Part shown: positions 47,389 through 58,339 of the stretch, in pieces | Numbering within the stretch: position 1 is the first letter of the stretch | Layout: each line of letters opens with the position of its first letter | NCBI RefSeq assembly: GCF_030445035.2 | Contig: NC_092216.1 | Span: 16,741,405-16,805,404 of the forward strand | From: Dasypus novemcinctus | Taxonomy: Eukaryota; Chordata; Mammalia; Cingulata; Dasypodidae | Direction of reading: 5' to 3' | DNA length: 64,000 nucleotides | Notes under the pieces: model-generated | The model's database searches: none | The model's input: the letters and a program-made list of their open reading frames with translations, nothing else | Told to the model about the DNA's origin: nothing | Position numbers and translations under genes: made by a program

Positions 47389-47946
47389 AGTCCAATAATC
47401 CAGAGTGTAGGAGTTGCAAGTCTGCATCCATGTGGAATCTAACCCTCATCTTGATACAGAGGTGGCGTGGATATAACCATCCCAGGATCCACAGGATGGA
47501 GGAACAGAGTGTGAATTAGAGTGGACTTACTGATATTCTACTATGGAAATACTGAGATTAGTAAAGGAAGAAATTGTGGCATTAATGTGGAGAGAGAGGC
47601 CATGGTAGCTGCTGAGGGTAGGGAGAGGGAAGAAGAGATATGGTGTGGGGGCATTTTCAGGACTTGGAGTTGTCCTGGGTGGTACTGCAGGGACAGATGC
47701 TGGACATTATATGTTCTGCCATGGCCCACTGGGTGGACTGGGGGAGAGTGTAAAGTACAATATAAACCATTATCCATGTGGTGCAGCAGTGCTCCAAAAT
47801 GTAGTCACCAAATGCAATGAATGTGCCAAAATGATGAAAGAGGTTGTCGGTGTGTAAGGAGTGCGGGGGAGGCTATGGGGGATATTTGGGGACCTCTTAC
47901 ATTTTTTAAATGTAACTTAAAAAAAAAATAAAGAGGGAAAAAAAAA
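47389..47946 (+). mobile_element. L1-type 3' end with target-site duplication
   Basis: A 558-bp 5'-truncated insertion flanked by the 12-bp direct repeat 'agaggcaagttt' at 47,377-47,388 and 47,947-47,958. It contains the family landmarks ('catgtggaatctaaccctca', 'gggggcattttcaggacttg', 'cagcagtgctccaaaatgta', 'gatgaaagaggttgtcggtg') and ends in an A-rich tail. This copy proves LINE-type mobilisation of the family. Confidence 0.85.
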
Positions 47947-48010
47947 AGAGGCAAGTTTCTTGCCTAAGCCTAGAACTGAAGCACCAGTAGCCTGTCCCTA
48001 GAGCTTATTC
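47947..48010 (-). mobile_element. MIR fragment, right part
   Basis: Continues the MIR after the insertion: 'caagtttcttgcctaagcct' corresponds to the MIR 'aagtaacttgcccaaggtc' segment. Confidence 0.65.
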
Positions 48011-49180
48011 AAACAATTATTCCATTGTTTCTGAAAGTGTGTTCTGCATAAATCACCTGTATTATACTCACCTCATTATAACAATAAAGTGCTGGGCCTC
48101 ACGCCAGCTGAACTGTGTCAGTATCTCTCTGGGTGGCACTCAGCAATATGCATTTTATCCAGGTATTTGAGATCAGACTCAGTTTTGAGAATGAACTTGC
48201 TATACTTAACACATACATGCTGACACACTATTATCACCTATTGATGCAGGCACGTAAATAAAAATGCATCATTAGCACGTAATATATTTTTGTTGTAAGC
48301 TGCTGAGATTCTTGAAGTTGTTTGTTATGCACAATATTTCATAATTAGTTGTGCAACTAATTAACAAAATCTGCCTGTGTCCACAGAGTTAATCCAAATT
48401 TCAGACACTGACTCAGTAATCTTTAAATACATTGAATTGCCCAAACTATTGTTTAGAAACACTATCTTGACAAGTTGCCCTATGAAGAACTGTGTTATTA
48501 ATACAGATTTGGAAAACATTTTGTTTAGAAGTGAAAAGTTTTAAGATTTCCTCCATCTTGTGTTTTGTTCATTTTCATAAGAATATTCAGGATGAAAGGA
48601 TATTAGGTGAAACATCAAAAATTAAGCACATAAAGGTTTTACCAACCCGTGAGCTGCTTGTTCACTATACCTTTTGTCTTCTCTTCCCCTTGTAAAAACG
48701 ATAACCCAAAATTAATTGGCCTCTCTCTTCTCTCATCATCCCTAGTCCATGAAATGGTAGGAACCACTATGCCCCAAATTATAATTCCATGGCTGCTATA
48801 CCCCCTCACTTCACCATTAGAGACCCTACTTTCCATAGGTAAGTTATTTTTATGCAGCAATTTAGAAAAGTCTAAAACAGGAATTCTTAACTTATTGTGT
48901 TCCATGGATCCCTTGGTCAGTCAGGTGAAAATCATGGGCGCTTCCTCAAAATGTAGCATCAGAGAGTTTTAAGATACTCAACAAGTGTCATGTCTAACAA
49001 CTATGGTAATTTAAAAAAACCACGATTATTAGTGATTTTTCAACTTATGCAACTGTCATGTGACATGAGATGAACACTACTGTAATCTACTGCTTAATTC
49101 AAAAGTGAAGGAATACTGGATTTCAGGTAGGTCAGAGAAAATAAAGGTAAGTTGACAGTTTTCAATTCAAGCTCAATCTT
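48011..49180. other. Unassigned, old transposon traces
   Basis: A fragment near 48,100-48,180 ('ggcactcagcaatatgcatt') resembles MER5-type DNA transposons, and 48,885-48,960 ('cttaacttattgtgttccat') resembles another old mammalian DNA repeat. Neither is secure. No gene. Confidence 0.3.
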
Positions 49181-49482
49181 AGGGTGAGCAAACCAAAATG
49201 TTGGAGCTGGGGCTGGGGCTGATGCCCATGTTACTATGCTTAGGAGTGGAGAAGATTATCTCTGCATCTAAGTGTATTCGGCTGGACTTGCTTTCTAGCT
49301 GGATTAAGCTTCTCCAGTGACAACTTTGTTTTCATTACACTACTCCAGGGTTCCTATCTTGGAATAACTCCCTGAAGACCTGGGGTTACTCACTGCTTCT
49401 CTCTTACCCTTAGTTCCTTCACTAGAGAACCGAAAGTTCCAGGCAGCTGGCACACAGATTTAACCCCCACTGCATCCCATTC
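49181..49482 (-). other. 3' flank of TSPY copy B
   Basis: Aligns with the 3' flank of the intact TSPY copy (55,081-55,398): both share 'cttagggtgagc-aa-c', a 'gggttactcact'/'ggggtgcataaagt' region and 'cttagttccttcac'/'cctcagttcctccac' before the last exon. The AATAAA present in the intact copy corresponds here to a segment reading 'tagctggattaag' on the plus strand and is lost. Confidence 0.55.
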
Positions 49483-51436
49483 TCACCTGTCTGCCTCTCT
49501 GTTCCCTCTTCTTGCCTCCTCCATCCTTGGGTAGTATTGCAGGGGATTCAGCCAGAGATCCTTACAGATGATCTGGTAGTGGAAAAAGCATGGTGGGACC
49601 AGGGTATGGACCCTATTCCCACTACCCAAGTAGCTGGGAGGCCCTCCAAGGCCATTTCTTATGCTCCCCATGATGGCCTCACCTCAGCAATCCTATTAGA
49701 TTCTGCAAAGTTGTGGTCAGAAAACAAGTTAAAAAGCTTAAAATTGGTGCAGTGGTGGCTGCGGTTGTAGGCCTGGTGTTCAAAAGTGTGGAACCATTGG
49801 ATCGGAGTGGAGTAAAATTCCCAGTATCCTGGAAGAAGAGGAAGATGTGGGAAAAGATTCTGAACACCTCCGTGCCTGGCCCATCCAGAAAACCACATCT
49901 TACCAGTGATGGTAATGTCATAAATCTTAATGATGGCTTCATTTTCAAAGTAGGGGTTGCTCCGAAAGGAAAATGTGATCTTGCAGCTCTTCCTGGGATA
50001 GCTGAATTCTTCCACCTGACAGGGAAAGGTAGAGAAAGGTGACCCCTCCCTATGGAACAAGCCTTTCCCTGATTCGGTTCTGAATCAGTACCACTTGCCC
50101 TCAATAGCTAGCTCATCCCTGAGGGCTGATGCTCCCAGACTCACCTCCAAATTGATCATGTAGCTGAGCATGTCCACATCTTGGTCAGTGATGATGGCTG
50201 ACATCTGAGGTGGTTCAGAATCTGCACCGGGTCAAGAAGCCTTAACATGCTACGGATGGAAGGGATAGATGCAAGCAGTGTACATCCACAGAGCAATGAG
50301 ACATGGGTAGTGCACCTCCCAGATTTCTAGGCATTGCTGGATGGTCTCCTTCAATCACACCCTTCATCATAGACTACCTTTCGTCTACTGTTTTCTTGGC
50401 TTTCTGTTCCCATATAGCCGTCTGCTCTCACACTTGGAAAGTCTGTTTCCTGAGATCCTGAGCGCTCTCTTACAAATCTGTGGGGGTCTGTATGCTACTA
50501 ATTATGCACGAAAGGCAGTCTCTGAGTTCCTGGTGAGGGTGCAAAAGTGTACATAGGACTTCATGTGCTGAATGTATCCGCCTAAGTAAGCAGTACATAG
50601 AGCTAAATCCTACACATGAAGAAGGAAGACAAAATTACTACCCACAGAATCAATATCCTCCCAAGACCCCTGTGTGTGGCTGTGTCCATCCCTTTTCCTC
50701 AACAGGACCTCCTTCCTCTTGCACCACTGCCTCTCACAACTAGGACTGCCTCCTTCCCCAGCTGTGACTTCCTCCCATGACCCTCACCCCTAGTCCACTC
50801 CCCTTGGAATTGCAGTAAGGATACGTTTTTTGTTGGTTTTTTTTTTTTTGGTGTTTTTTGGGGGAGGGCTTTTATCATCTTTTTGTATTAAAATATAATC
50901 AACATATAATAAAATGTCCAGCCCTTAATCTGTTCAGTAGCCACAACTCTACACACCCACATAATCACCAAACAGGATTTAGCAGATTTTCACCACCCCC
51001 AAAAGTTTCTTTGCGTCTCTTCGGCCAAATTCCCTCCCTGCACTTAAGAAAGCTGCACTTTCTATCACCAGAAAGGAGCTTTGCCTGCGCTTGGACTTTA
51101 GCTAAACGCAGTTGCACAAGGATACGGTTTTGACCCAGAAGCCAGGAATACCCTCGATGATGCTGCTTCTGCGCTTCAGCTTGCGCTTCAGCAGGCACAG
51201 GGCCCGGTTGGCTCGGGCTTGCAGGCTGCTCAGCTCTAACTGCAGGACCTCCAGCGCCTGCAGGGATGTCCTGGCCTCCGCGGCATCGCACCCTGGCTGG
51301 GCCCGCCCGCACTCCTCCTGCCCCTCCTCCAGGCTTTTCTGCTCCGCCTCTCGCTCCTGCTCTTGCACCTGCTCTTCGGCCACTCCCTCCACTACCTCCA
51401 TGATATTCTCCAGCACCACGTCCTCCCCGATCACAC
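49483..51436 (-). pseudogene. TSPY: TSPY-family pseudogene, 5'-truncated (copy B)
   Basis: Five exons on the minus strand match the intact copy at 55.4-57.6 kb: exon 1 51,126-51,436 (partial), exon 2 50,145-50,221, exon 3 49,904-50,015, exon 4 49,683-49,828, exon 5 49,483-49,572 with TGA. Exon 1 starts abruptly at an LTR end, so the start codon and about 80 N-terminal codons are missing. Exon 2 is 77 nt, not 78: one C is lost in the N-H-P-Q codons and a TGA follows. Exons 3-5 stay open (F-R-S-N-P-Y-F; L-F-S-D-H-N-F-A; D-L-W-L-N-P-L-Q-Y-Y). Splice sites are intact, including the same unusual GTATCC donor as copy A. TSPY proteins are testis NAP/SET-domain proteins linked to germ-cell proliferation. 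This copy is probably non-functional unless the LTR gives a new start. Confidence 0.9.
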
Positions 51437-51960
51437 TGAAGCCTCAAGCTCGTCAGACAAATTTATTAGTCTCAGGGGCTTGTTTATATACCCCAACAGG
51501 TCGTGAGAAGAGGAACTATCCTAGATAACTATTACCACTAGCAGGAACTATTCTAGATAACCATTACCATTATGTTATCCTTAAGAATACGGTGGATTAG
51601 ATAGTGACCAAAGCTCACAATATTCTATTATGTTACTGAAACAAATACACTCATAAATCTTGTTGCCCAGGTCGTTCGTGCTATCAAGTCCTGGTTCCGC
51701 CAGGCACGTGCACCTGTAGGGACAGCATGGCCCAGTTATTACGGAAGTAACTTGCTGTTACGGAAACAAATGCCTTTGTTTCCCACAGGCATATGCATGG
51801 AAAGCATGATTTTAAAATGTAGCGCTCTGGACAGATAATTGAGGACTGGACACTGACAATATTTCTCAACAGGGCAGAAGTTACACTTTCACAATTACCC
51901 AAAATGAGCATTTTCAAGGTTTGTCAGTAGGGCTGAAGTTACATCTTTAGTCATTACACA
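51437..51960 (-). mobile_element. LTR ending inside TSPY copy B exon 1
   Basis: On the minus strand this reads as an LTR 3' end: a TATA-like 'ggggtatataaacaagcccc' near 51,485, AATAAA at 51,462-51,467 and a terminal CA at 51,437-51,438, abutting TSPY exon 1. The plus-strand phrase 'gtcagacaaatttattagtc' parallels 'atcagacaatttgttgttta' in the solo LTR at 40.5 kb. The outer boundary is uncertain, and no 6-bp duplication of the inner flank 'tcacac' was found, so rearrangement is likely. Confidence 0.5.
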
Positions 51961-52620
51961 TAGGGGCAACTGATACAAAAGTAGTCAAGCAGTTCAAAGA
52001 TCAGTGTATTCTTAGTTTGTGGGAGAGTAGTCTAAGCATATAGATTAAAACTGTCAGTCATGAGCTCACAAAATTATTTCTCAAGGCTTGCTGTGGAACT
52101 TTTAAGAAGTGAAAGGCTGCTGTGACTAGAAGGGAAAAGAACTTGAAGGTTTGTGGGGAAATGCAAAGCAATATGTGGAGTCACCCAATGCTGATTTTGG
52201 GCAAAAGATTCAAGGCTGTCAGAAGAGGGCTAAAAACAAAGTGATTACATTTAGGGTCATCATGGAAGGAGTGTACATGGGTAGCCTGACACTTGTTTAC
52301 ACCAGCATGCACACTTAGATCTCATTACCTCTGACTAGATCCATTTTGCACCAAAAATGAAATGCAAAGAAAGGAAAGGTAGCACTGCACTTTTCATTAT
52401 GAGAAATGTTTTCTTCTTGCAGTTCTGATTTTCCTGTACTCACCAGACTCAGAAGCCCTGGAAAATCTGAACCTTCCACATGCAAGTTTCCTTTTCCCAA
52501 AGTGCCTGTGAATATATTTCACATCAAGTCCCTAAACTCTAATTTTGAAGAGTGGTCCTGACAGGGTGACTGGTAGTCACTGCAAAGGGTTCTTGCATTC
52601 AAAAATCTTTGGTGAATGTT
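51961..52620. other. Unassigned, no TSPY 5' end
   Basis: No trace of the missing N-terminal part of TSPY copy B or of a GC-rich promoter. No gene or named repeat recognised. Confidence 0.4.
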
Positions 52621-53235
52621 TTCTTCAATAATGGACTAAAATTTAAGATATCCTCTATCCTGTTTGGAAGGATGGAACGTTGTGGTAATGGATGGTGACG
52701 ATGGTAGCACAACGCTGTAAATGCTATTACCACCGAAGTACATATAGATACCTGAATGCTACTGAAAGGAAAATGTAATGACTCCCAGGGATGAGCTTCG
52801 TGGCACTGAGAGTTTATTACCAAGCACCAACAACCAAATATGCATGTGGAAATAGACTATGACCAAAATGAGGGCGCATTAAATATGTTTTATGGCCAAA
52901 AGACTTCAAAAAGTGCAGAGTTCATCCCAGACATTATGTCATGGTGGAAAACTCAAGTGCAGATGAATGGATTAAAAAAAAAACAACTTTGGTATAGGCA
53001 AATAATAAAACATTATTCAGTCATAAAAAGGAATAGAGTTCTTAAGCCATGACACAAATGAATCTTCTGAACATTGTACTGAATGAAACAACACTCAAAA
53101 AGATGAATACTGTTGATTACCCTTTAGGAAGCATCTAAAATAATTAAGAGATGGAAAGTAGATTAGAAGGCTGGGAAAAGAGAATGGAGAGTTATGTTTA
53201 AAAGGAAAATGTTTAATTTATGAAAAATTTTAGAT
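52621..53235 (+). mobile_element. L1 3' UTR fragments, sense
   Basis: 'gatggtagcacaacgctgta' (near 52,702), 'aacattattcagtcataaaa' with 'aggaatagagttc' near 53,010, 'aacattgtactgaatgaaac' and 'agatggaaagtagattagaa' are old-L1 3' UTR landmarks. Confidence 0.65.
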
Positions 53236-53419
53236 AATGAATGCAGATCCTCTGGGGGACTTCACTAATTACCACACTAAACAAAACTTCAAACAAAAGC
53301 CCTACGGACATCTCTACACTATATGCAAGGCACCGAGGTCCATGAAATCCATACCTGTTCAGCTGGCTACACAGGAATTCCCTACATGTGATTCTTCTCC
53401 CCTTTTACTTCCATCTGTA

Positions 53420-54300
53420 GTTTTCACAACCATCAAACATATGTCTTAGAGATGTGAATCTTCAAACTGTTCGTATGCCAATTGAGCCCTCAATCCCAGC
53501 AGAGTCGTGACCAACAGTTACTCTCCAGCTCTTCAGACTTGTCCAGGACAACTAACGAAATGATGATGGTGGGCAAGTCCATCCCCCAAGTGGGGAGAAT
53601 TTACAGTTACAAGCAAAACAGTTAATCATGGACTTAGGTAGACTTATTGTTTTTGGTATCATGTGGTAACAAAGAACTTTTAACATTGATAAAAAGACAG
53701 TGACTACCAGAGTTTCAGAGGGAGAAGGAATGATAAGCAGGCAGAACACTACTTTTAGGGCATTGCAATTGTCCTGTATGTTACTGCAGTGACAGACACA
53801 GGGCATTATACGTTTGCCAAAGCCTATAAAACTAAACAGTGTGAAGTGCAAAAGACACACTATAGACCTTGGTTAGTAACAGTGCTTCTATTTGGTTCAT
53901 CAAGTCGAACAAATATCCATCATTAATGAATGGCATTAGTAATGGGAAAATGTGTATGAGGGTGGGTATAGGTAATACAGGGATCCCCTATACTTTTGAT
54001 GTAACTTTTCTGTAGTTAAAACTTCTCGGAAGTTTATAATGATTTTTAAAATGAAAATATTAGACCATATGTTTGGTAACAGAATAAACTTTTAAATCCA
54101 TAGAACTACACTATACAGACAGGAAACACCAAGTTAAATCATGGAATATAGTTAATATTATGATTATTAAAATGTTCTCTCACCAATTGTAATAAGTGTT
54201 CCACGTTGATGTGAGGTGTTATTAGGGTGGTACGTGGGAATTCTGCATTTTATGCATGATTTCACTGTAAACCCAGAACTTTCCTAAGAAATAAAGAACA
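53420..54300 (+). mobile_element. L1-type 3' end and tail
   Basis: Worn sense copy: 'tgtgaatcttcaaactgttc', 'gcccctcaatcccagcagag'-like, 'ggacaactaacgaaatgatg', 'tattgtttttggtatcatgt', then 'atgggaaaatgtgtatgagg' and the terminal 'gatccccatacttttg'-like segment near 53,980. Another tail follows to about 54,290. Confidence 0.55.
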
Positions 54301-55080
54301 CCTATCTCTAGCAACTAGTCTCTTCTTCTTGTCCTCCCCAGTGCCTCTACTAGTAGAAATAATTGTGCCCTCATTTAGACACCCAAAGCATAATACATAC
54401 GATCCACATTTGTAGGCCAAGCCCTTTTCCCTGGCTCCTTCTCTCCAGACTAGGAATTTCCTAGAGAATATTAAGAAGCCCTAAACAAGGAGTTCTATTT
54501 ATTGCATCTACTCCAAAAAAAAAAAAAAAAAAATCATATAAATACACACACAAAGACAGACATACGTGTTTGTGTTTATTTCTAACTACTATCACTTCAG
54601 TGTCTTCCTCTCTTATTACCCAGTTCTTCATTTCTCTCCTGCCCAGGAGAAGCATCTTGCCACCATTTCTTGTTTCTGAAGTAGCTCTTTATGCCTTCTG
54701 ATATTTGCTCTATCATTTTCATATTAAAAGCTCTACGAGCCCTGAAACATGAACACATAGAAAAGTATACAGATACACATACATACACACACACACACTA
54801 AAAGCTGTATTTTTTTCCTGGGCAATATTAGAATATTAAGTTAATTCCTACAGGTCCTGTACTGGAGACTATTCCTTCATCACTTGTGATTTCTTAAACT
54901 TTCTCCCCCATGAGTTCATATAATCCCTGCATGCCTATATTATCCATATTGCTGTGGGAGGGGTCAGGAGATAGACATGACAATTAAAAGACTGATTATA
55001 TGAATAGAAAAGTGATGGAACACTCTAGTGAGTAATTCCATAGAGATTGGTAGTCATTTTCGGAGAAGGTGGTTATAAAG
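54301..55080. other. Unassigned, TSPY copy A downstream
   Basis: Contains an A-run of about 19 at 54,514 and a short CA tract at 54,777-54,799. No gene. Confidence 0.4.
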
Positions 55081-55211
55081 CCTTAGGGTGAGCCAAACCT
55101 AAATGTAGGAGTTTGACTGTGGAAATGAAACCCATGGAATGATGTTTCAGGGAAATGGAGCTAAAGATTCAGCCTTCCATCCATATGAGTGGCCTGGGCT
55201 GGTCATGCTCC

Positions 55212-55217
55212 TTTATT
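55212..55217 (-). terminator. Polyadenylation signal of TSPY copy A
   Basis: AATAAA on the minus strand, 182 bp beyond the TGA at 55,399. The aligned position in copy B no longer has the hexamer. Confidence 0.6.
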
Positions 55218-55398
55218 AGGCTTAAACTTCCCCATCCAGAACCTGTTTTGAAACAGTTCTCCAATGTTCCTGTCTCACAATGACTCCCTGCCTGACCTGG
55301 GGTGCATAAAGTCTTACTCTTAACCTCAGTTCCTCCACCACAGAAATGAATTTCCCAGCAAATGACCACTGCATTTCAGTCCCCACTGCCCATTATCC

Positions 55399-55485
55399 TC
55401 ACCCATCCTCTCCGTTCTCTGTGCTGGTCCCTTCCTCCCTTGGGTAGTACTGCAGGGCATTGGGCCACAGGTCCTCATTGATGAT
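55399..55485 (-). CDS. TSPY: TSPY copy A exon 5
   Basis: 28 codons and [19 protein letters not shown] followed by an acidic tail. Because the stop TGA sits in a GGGTGAGG context, a donor-like GTGAGG overlaps it; an additional 3' exon cannot be excluded. Confidence 0.85.
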   Translation of the reverse strand: MINEDLWPNALQYYPREEGTSTENGEDG

Positions 55486-57645
55486 CTGATAGAGGAAACA
55501 GGTAGGGTTAGGCCAGGGTAAGAACCTCATTCCCCAAGCAGCTAGGGGCAGGCCAACAAAGGCCACTTCTGATGATTCCCAGAGTTGCCCCACCTCAGCA
55601 ATTCTGTTATACACTGCAAAGTTGTGGTCGGAGAACCAGTTGAAGAAGTTAAAGTTATCATTGTGATGCCTGTGACGGGAGGCCTGGCGTCCATAATCCC
55701 GGAACCACTGGACTGGAGTGGAATGAGAGGGCCTATATCCTGTAGAAAGAGGAAAATGTGATCCAGGGACTGGATCCTTTCGGTTTAAGGCCCACCCCTA
55801 CCATTTGCCATGATCCACCTGGAAAGCCATCTCTTACCAGTGACATTAAAGTCATACTCCTTAATGATTACTTCATTCTGGAAATACGGGTTTCTCCTAA
55901 AGAAAAACGTGATCTTGCAGTGGTTCTTGGCTTGGCTGTTCTCCACCTGCCATGACGACATGGAGTAGACATGTACAATCTCTTCCTAGAAGACCCCTGC
56001 CTGTTTCCATGGATGAATTATTTCCCCTTGCTGGCCCCCACCCAGCTCCAGCACCTCAGTCTTCCCTGCCTCACCTCCAGATTGGTCATGTAGTTAAGCA
56101 TGTCTTCATCTTGGTCAGTGATCATGGCTGATATCTGGGGATGGTTCAGAATCTGCATTGAGTCAAGGAGCCTTCTAAGCTAGGAATGAAAGGGTTAAAA
56201 GCAGGCAAAGCATATCTGGCAAGCAACCAACATAAGGCAGGACATCTACCAGATAATCTGCCATTGTAGAGCTCTCTCTCAATTGCCATCCTTCATGAGA
56301 GGTTGCTTAGGCTCTACGGTCCTCTCGGTTTTCTGTGGCTGTCTGTACTCACATATGGACTGTTTGTTTCTAAGGAGCTCTTGATCCCTCTCTCTCCTAT
56401 GTGCCCTCCTGTCTCTTCTGCCCTGATACTTCTTGGGTCTGGATGTGTGCTCTCTGGGCTCTCAGTGAGGACGTGGGGATGTTCACATAAGGCTATGACC
56501 TGAAAAATGTCCTCTGGTTTAACATGAGCTACATGGCTATGTTTGGAGCTCTGCTGGCATCACACAGTACAAGGAGATGGCATATATATTTGGAGGAAGA
56601 GCGCATGCAGTGAAGATGGTGCCAAGCAAGGGACAGCAGCTGTAGCACAAAGGAAATCACTGTTTGGAAAATGTGGTGTTTGGCAAGGAAATAGTGGCAG
56701 TGACAACACAGCACGTACATGACAGGATGGGAGTTTGCACAACATCCGGTCGGTTATTTTCCACGAAAAAGTGTGCTACACGTACCTGCTGTATGTGAAA
56801 GTTTCTTTATGCTGTTTTTAATGCTGCATACAGATCTCCACACATACGTAAACACCCACGAAGTTTCCCCACATTACGCATAAGCCCAAAGGTTTCAGGC
56901 ACCTTTTGCCTAGGATTTGCGTGAGTGTGGTTCAAGAAAGGCCGTTGTCTCATCCCTGGGCCCGTTGGTTCCCAACTGTACCCACCCCAGCTGTGAGTAA
57001 CCCCTCGCCAACTGGCAGTGCCCTCTCTAACCACCATTTCCCTAGGTGAACCCCATGGAGGCCACCACGTGTGAGCAATAGGAAGGATACGGCTTTGACC
57101 CAGAAACCAGGAATACCCTGGATGACGGCTTTTCTGTTGTCCATGTGTTTTTTGCGCCTCTGCCACAGGGTACGCTTCAGCCGAAAGAAGGCCCTGCTGG
57201 CTTCGGCATTCACTGGCTCCAGATCTAACTGAAGGGCTAACAGCTGCTCCAAGGAGGGTCGGGTACTGGTGGGTCCACGTTCTGGCCGTGCCTGCCTGTT
57301 TTGCTTCCGCCTCTCCGCTAGTTTCTCCTCTCGCTCCTCCTCTACTACTATAACCGCCACCTCCAGTATATTCTCCACTACCACATCCTTCCCCACCTCT
57401 GCCTCGTCTTTCTTTCCCCGGATCTCGGTTGCCTGGAAGGCTACCTCCCCACATACCGGGGCCTCCCCCGACTCCTTCCCTCCAGCTGGGGCCTGTGCCT
57501 CCGGCCCTGCCCTGCAGCTCTGTGGGGACCGCTCGCCGGCAGGCCCCAGCGACTCTCCTACCAGAGGGCCGCTTGCCAGGCCAACGAGGTGTTCTGAGCG
57601 TGCCTGGGGAGCCGGGCCTTCGCCAGGACCCGCTTCACTCGCCAT
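55399..57645 (-). CDS. TSPY: TSPY-family gene, intact (copy A)
   Basis: Testis-specific Y-encoded protein family, a NAP/SET-type histone-chaperone-like protein expressed mainly in male germ cells. Five minus-strand exons join without frame break: 57,091-57,645 (555 nt), 56,075-56,152 (78), 55,838-55,946 (109), 55,594-55,739 (146), 55,399-55,485 (87), giving 324 residues, close to human TSPY (about 308). Residues 1-90 are Ala/Gly/Glu-rich, 90-125 acidic, and about 145-300 form the NAP domain: [18 protein letters not shown] / [40 protein letters not shown]. The ATG at 57,645 (context GCCACATGG) was chosen over an upstream in-frame GTG. The first donor reads GTATCC, weak but shared with copy B. 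The 5' end lies in a CpG island. The only clearly intact gene in the window. Confidence 0.93.
55594..55739 (-). CDS. TSPY: TSPY copy A exon 4
   Basis: Completes the split glycine and encodes [12 protein letters not shown], a basic histidine-rich segment, and [11 protein letters not shown] to N-R-I-A-E. Acceptor tttctacag, donor GAG|GTGGGG. Confidence 0.92.
55838..55946 (-). CDS. TSPY: TSPY copy A exon 3
   Basis: 36 codons plus one base: V-E-N-S-Q-A, then [13 protein letters not shown] and K-E-Y-D-F. Acceptor atggcag, donor CACTG|GTAAGA. Confidence 0.92.
56075..56152 (-). CDS. TSPY: TSPY copy A exon 2
   Basis: 26 codons, [10 protein letters not shown] to Y-M-T-N-L-E. Acceptor caatgcag, donor GAG|GTGAGG. 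Phase 0 on both sides. Confidence 0.92.
57091..57645 (-). CDS. TSPY: TSPY copy A exon 1
   Basis: 185 codons from the ATG to G-F-W-V-K-A. It encodes the low-complexity N-terminus, an acidic segment ([15 protein letters not shown] and a run of E) and the dimerisation-helix side of the NAP domain. Phase-0 donor AAAGCC|GTATCC. Confidence 0.9.
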
Positions 57646-58330
57646 GTGGCCCGGGCCGGTGCAGGGAAAGACCCCGCACACGCTCTCCCCAGGCCACGCC
57701 CGCGGGTACAGCAGCGCCCCCTAGCTACGCGGGTGGGCCCCGGCAGCCTGTGGCGTTGGAGACGTCCTGGGCGCATGCGCAGCGCTTGGTGACGGCACGA
57801 CGGCCAGTGACGGGGAAAGCCGCGCTTTCCACGCCCCACGCCGCTCCCCCCCCCCCCCCACCCCTCCGGCGGCGCAGAGCCCTGGCCCCTCCCGCTCCTG
57901 CCCTTCCCCGCTCCTGCCCCGCCCTCACACTGGGCTGGAGCAAAGCCTGCGCCTGCAACCCGCAGCCCAGCCTTCGAGGGAGCGAGTCTGCAGGGCGCTG
58001 CTCACCTCCAGCAGGCTGGTGGGGAACGTGCGTGGCGCTCAGTGAAGGTCAGGTCAGGGCCCGCGCGGGGACCCCGGCTGGTTCTGGGGCGGAATTTCCT
58101 AAGCCATGGAGGCAGACCCCGCCATACAGGATCTGGCTGCCCGCAGCGATTATCCCGCCCACAAAACCTAAGCGGAGCCGGGAAAACTGCGCCCTGGCAG
58201 CCGAGCACCGGTGCCCGGAAAGGCGCCCTGTTCTGCCCCTAAGTTTCATTTTGGGGGCGCTAGGCCGCCTACCTGAAACCCCCCTCGCCCATACACCTGC
58301 CTCATTGAAGAGAAAAGACGGCAGGGAGGA
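57400..58330. promoter_or_regulatory. CpG-rich island at TSPY copy A 5' end
   Basis: Sharp rise in GC and CpG covering the first half of exon 1 and about 690 bp upstream. It includes GC-box-like 'ccgccc' and 'gggcgg' strings (for example near 57,915 and 58,087) and a run of 15 C at 57,846-57,860. This is the likely promoter region of TSPY copy A; no TATA box is evident. The long frames in this block are a composition effect. Confidence 0.6.
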
Positions 58331-58339
58331 CGACAAGGA

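Noticed and set aside
51112..51528. 138-codon plus-strand frame at TSPY copy B
   Set aside because: Antisense of TSPY exon 1; Ser/Cys-rich translation is a shadow.
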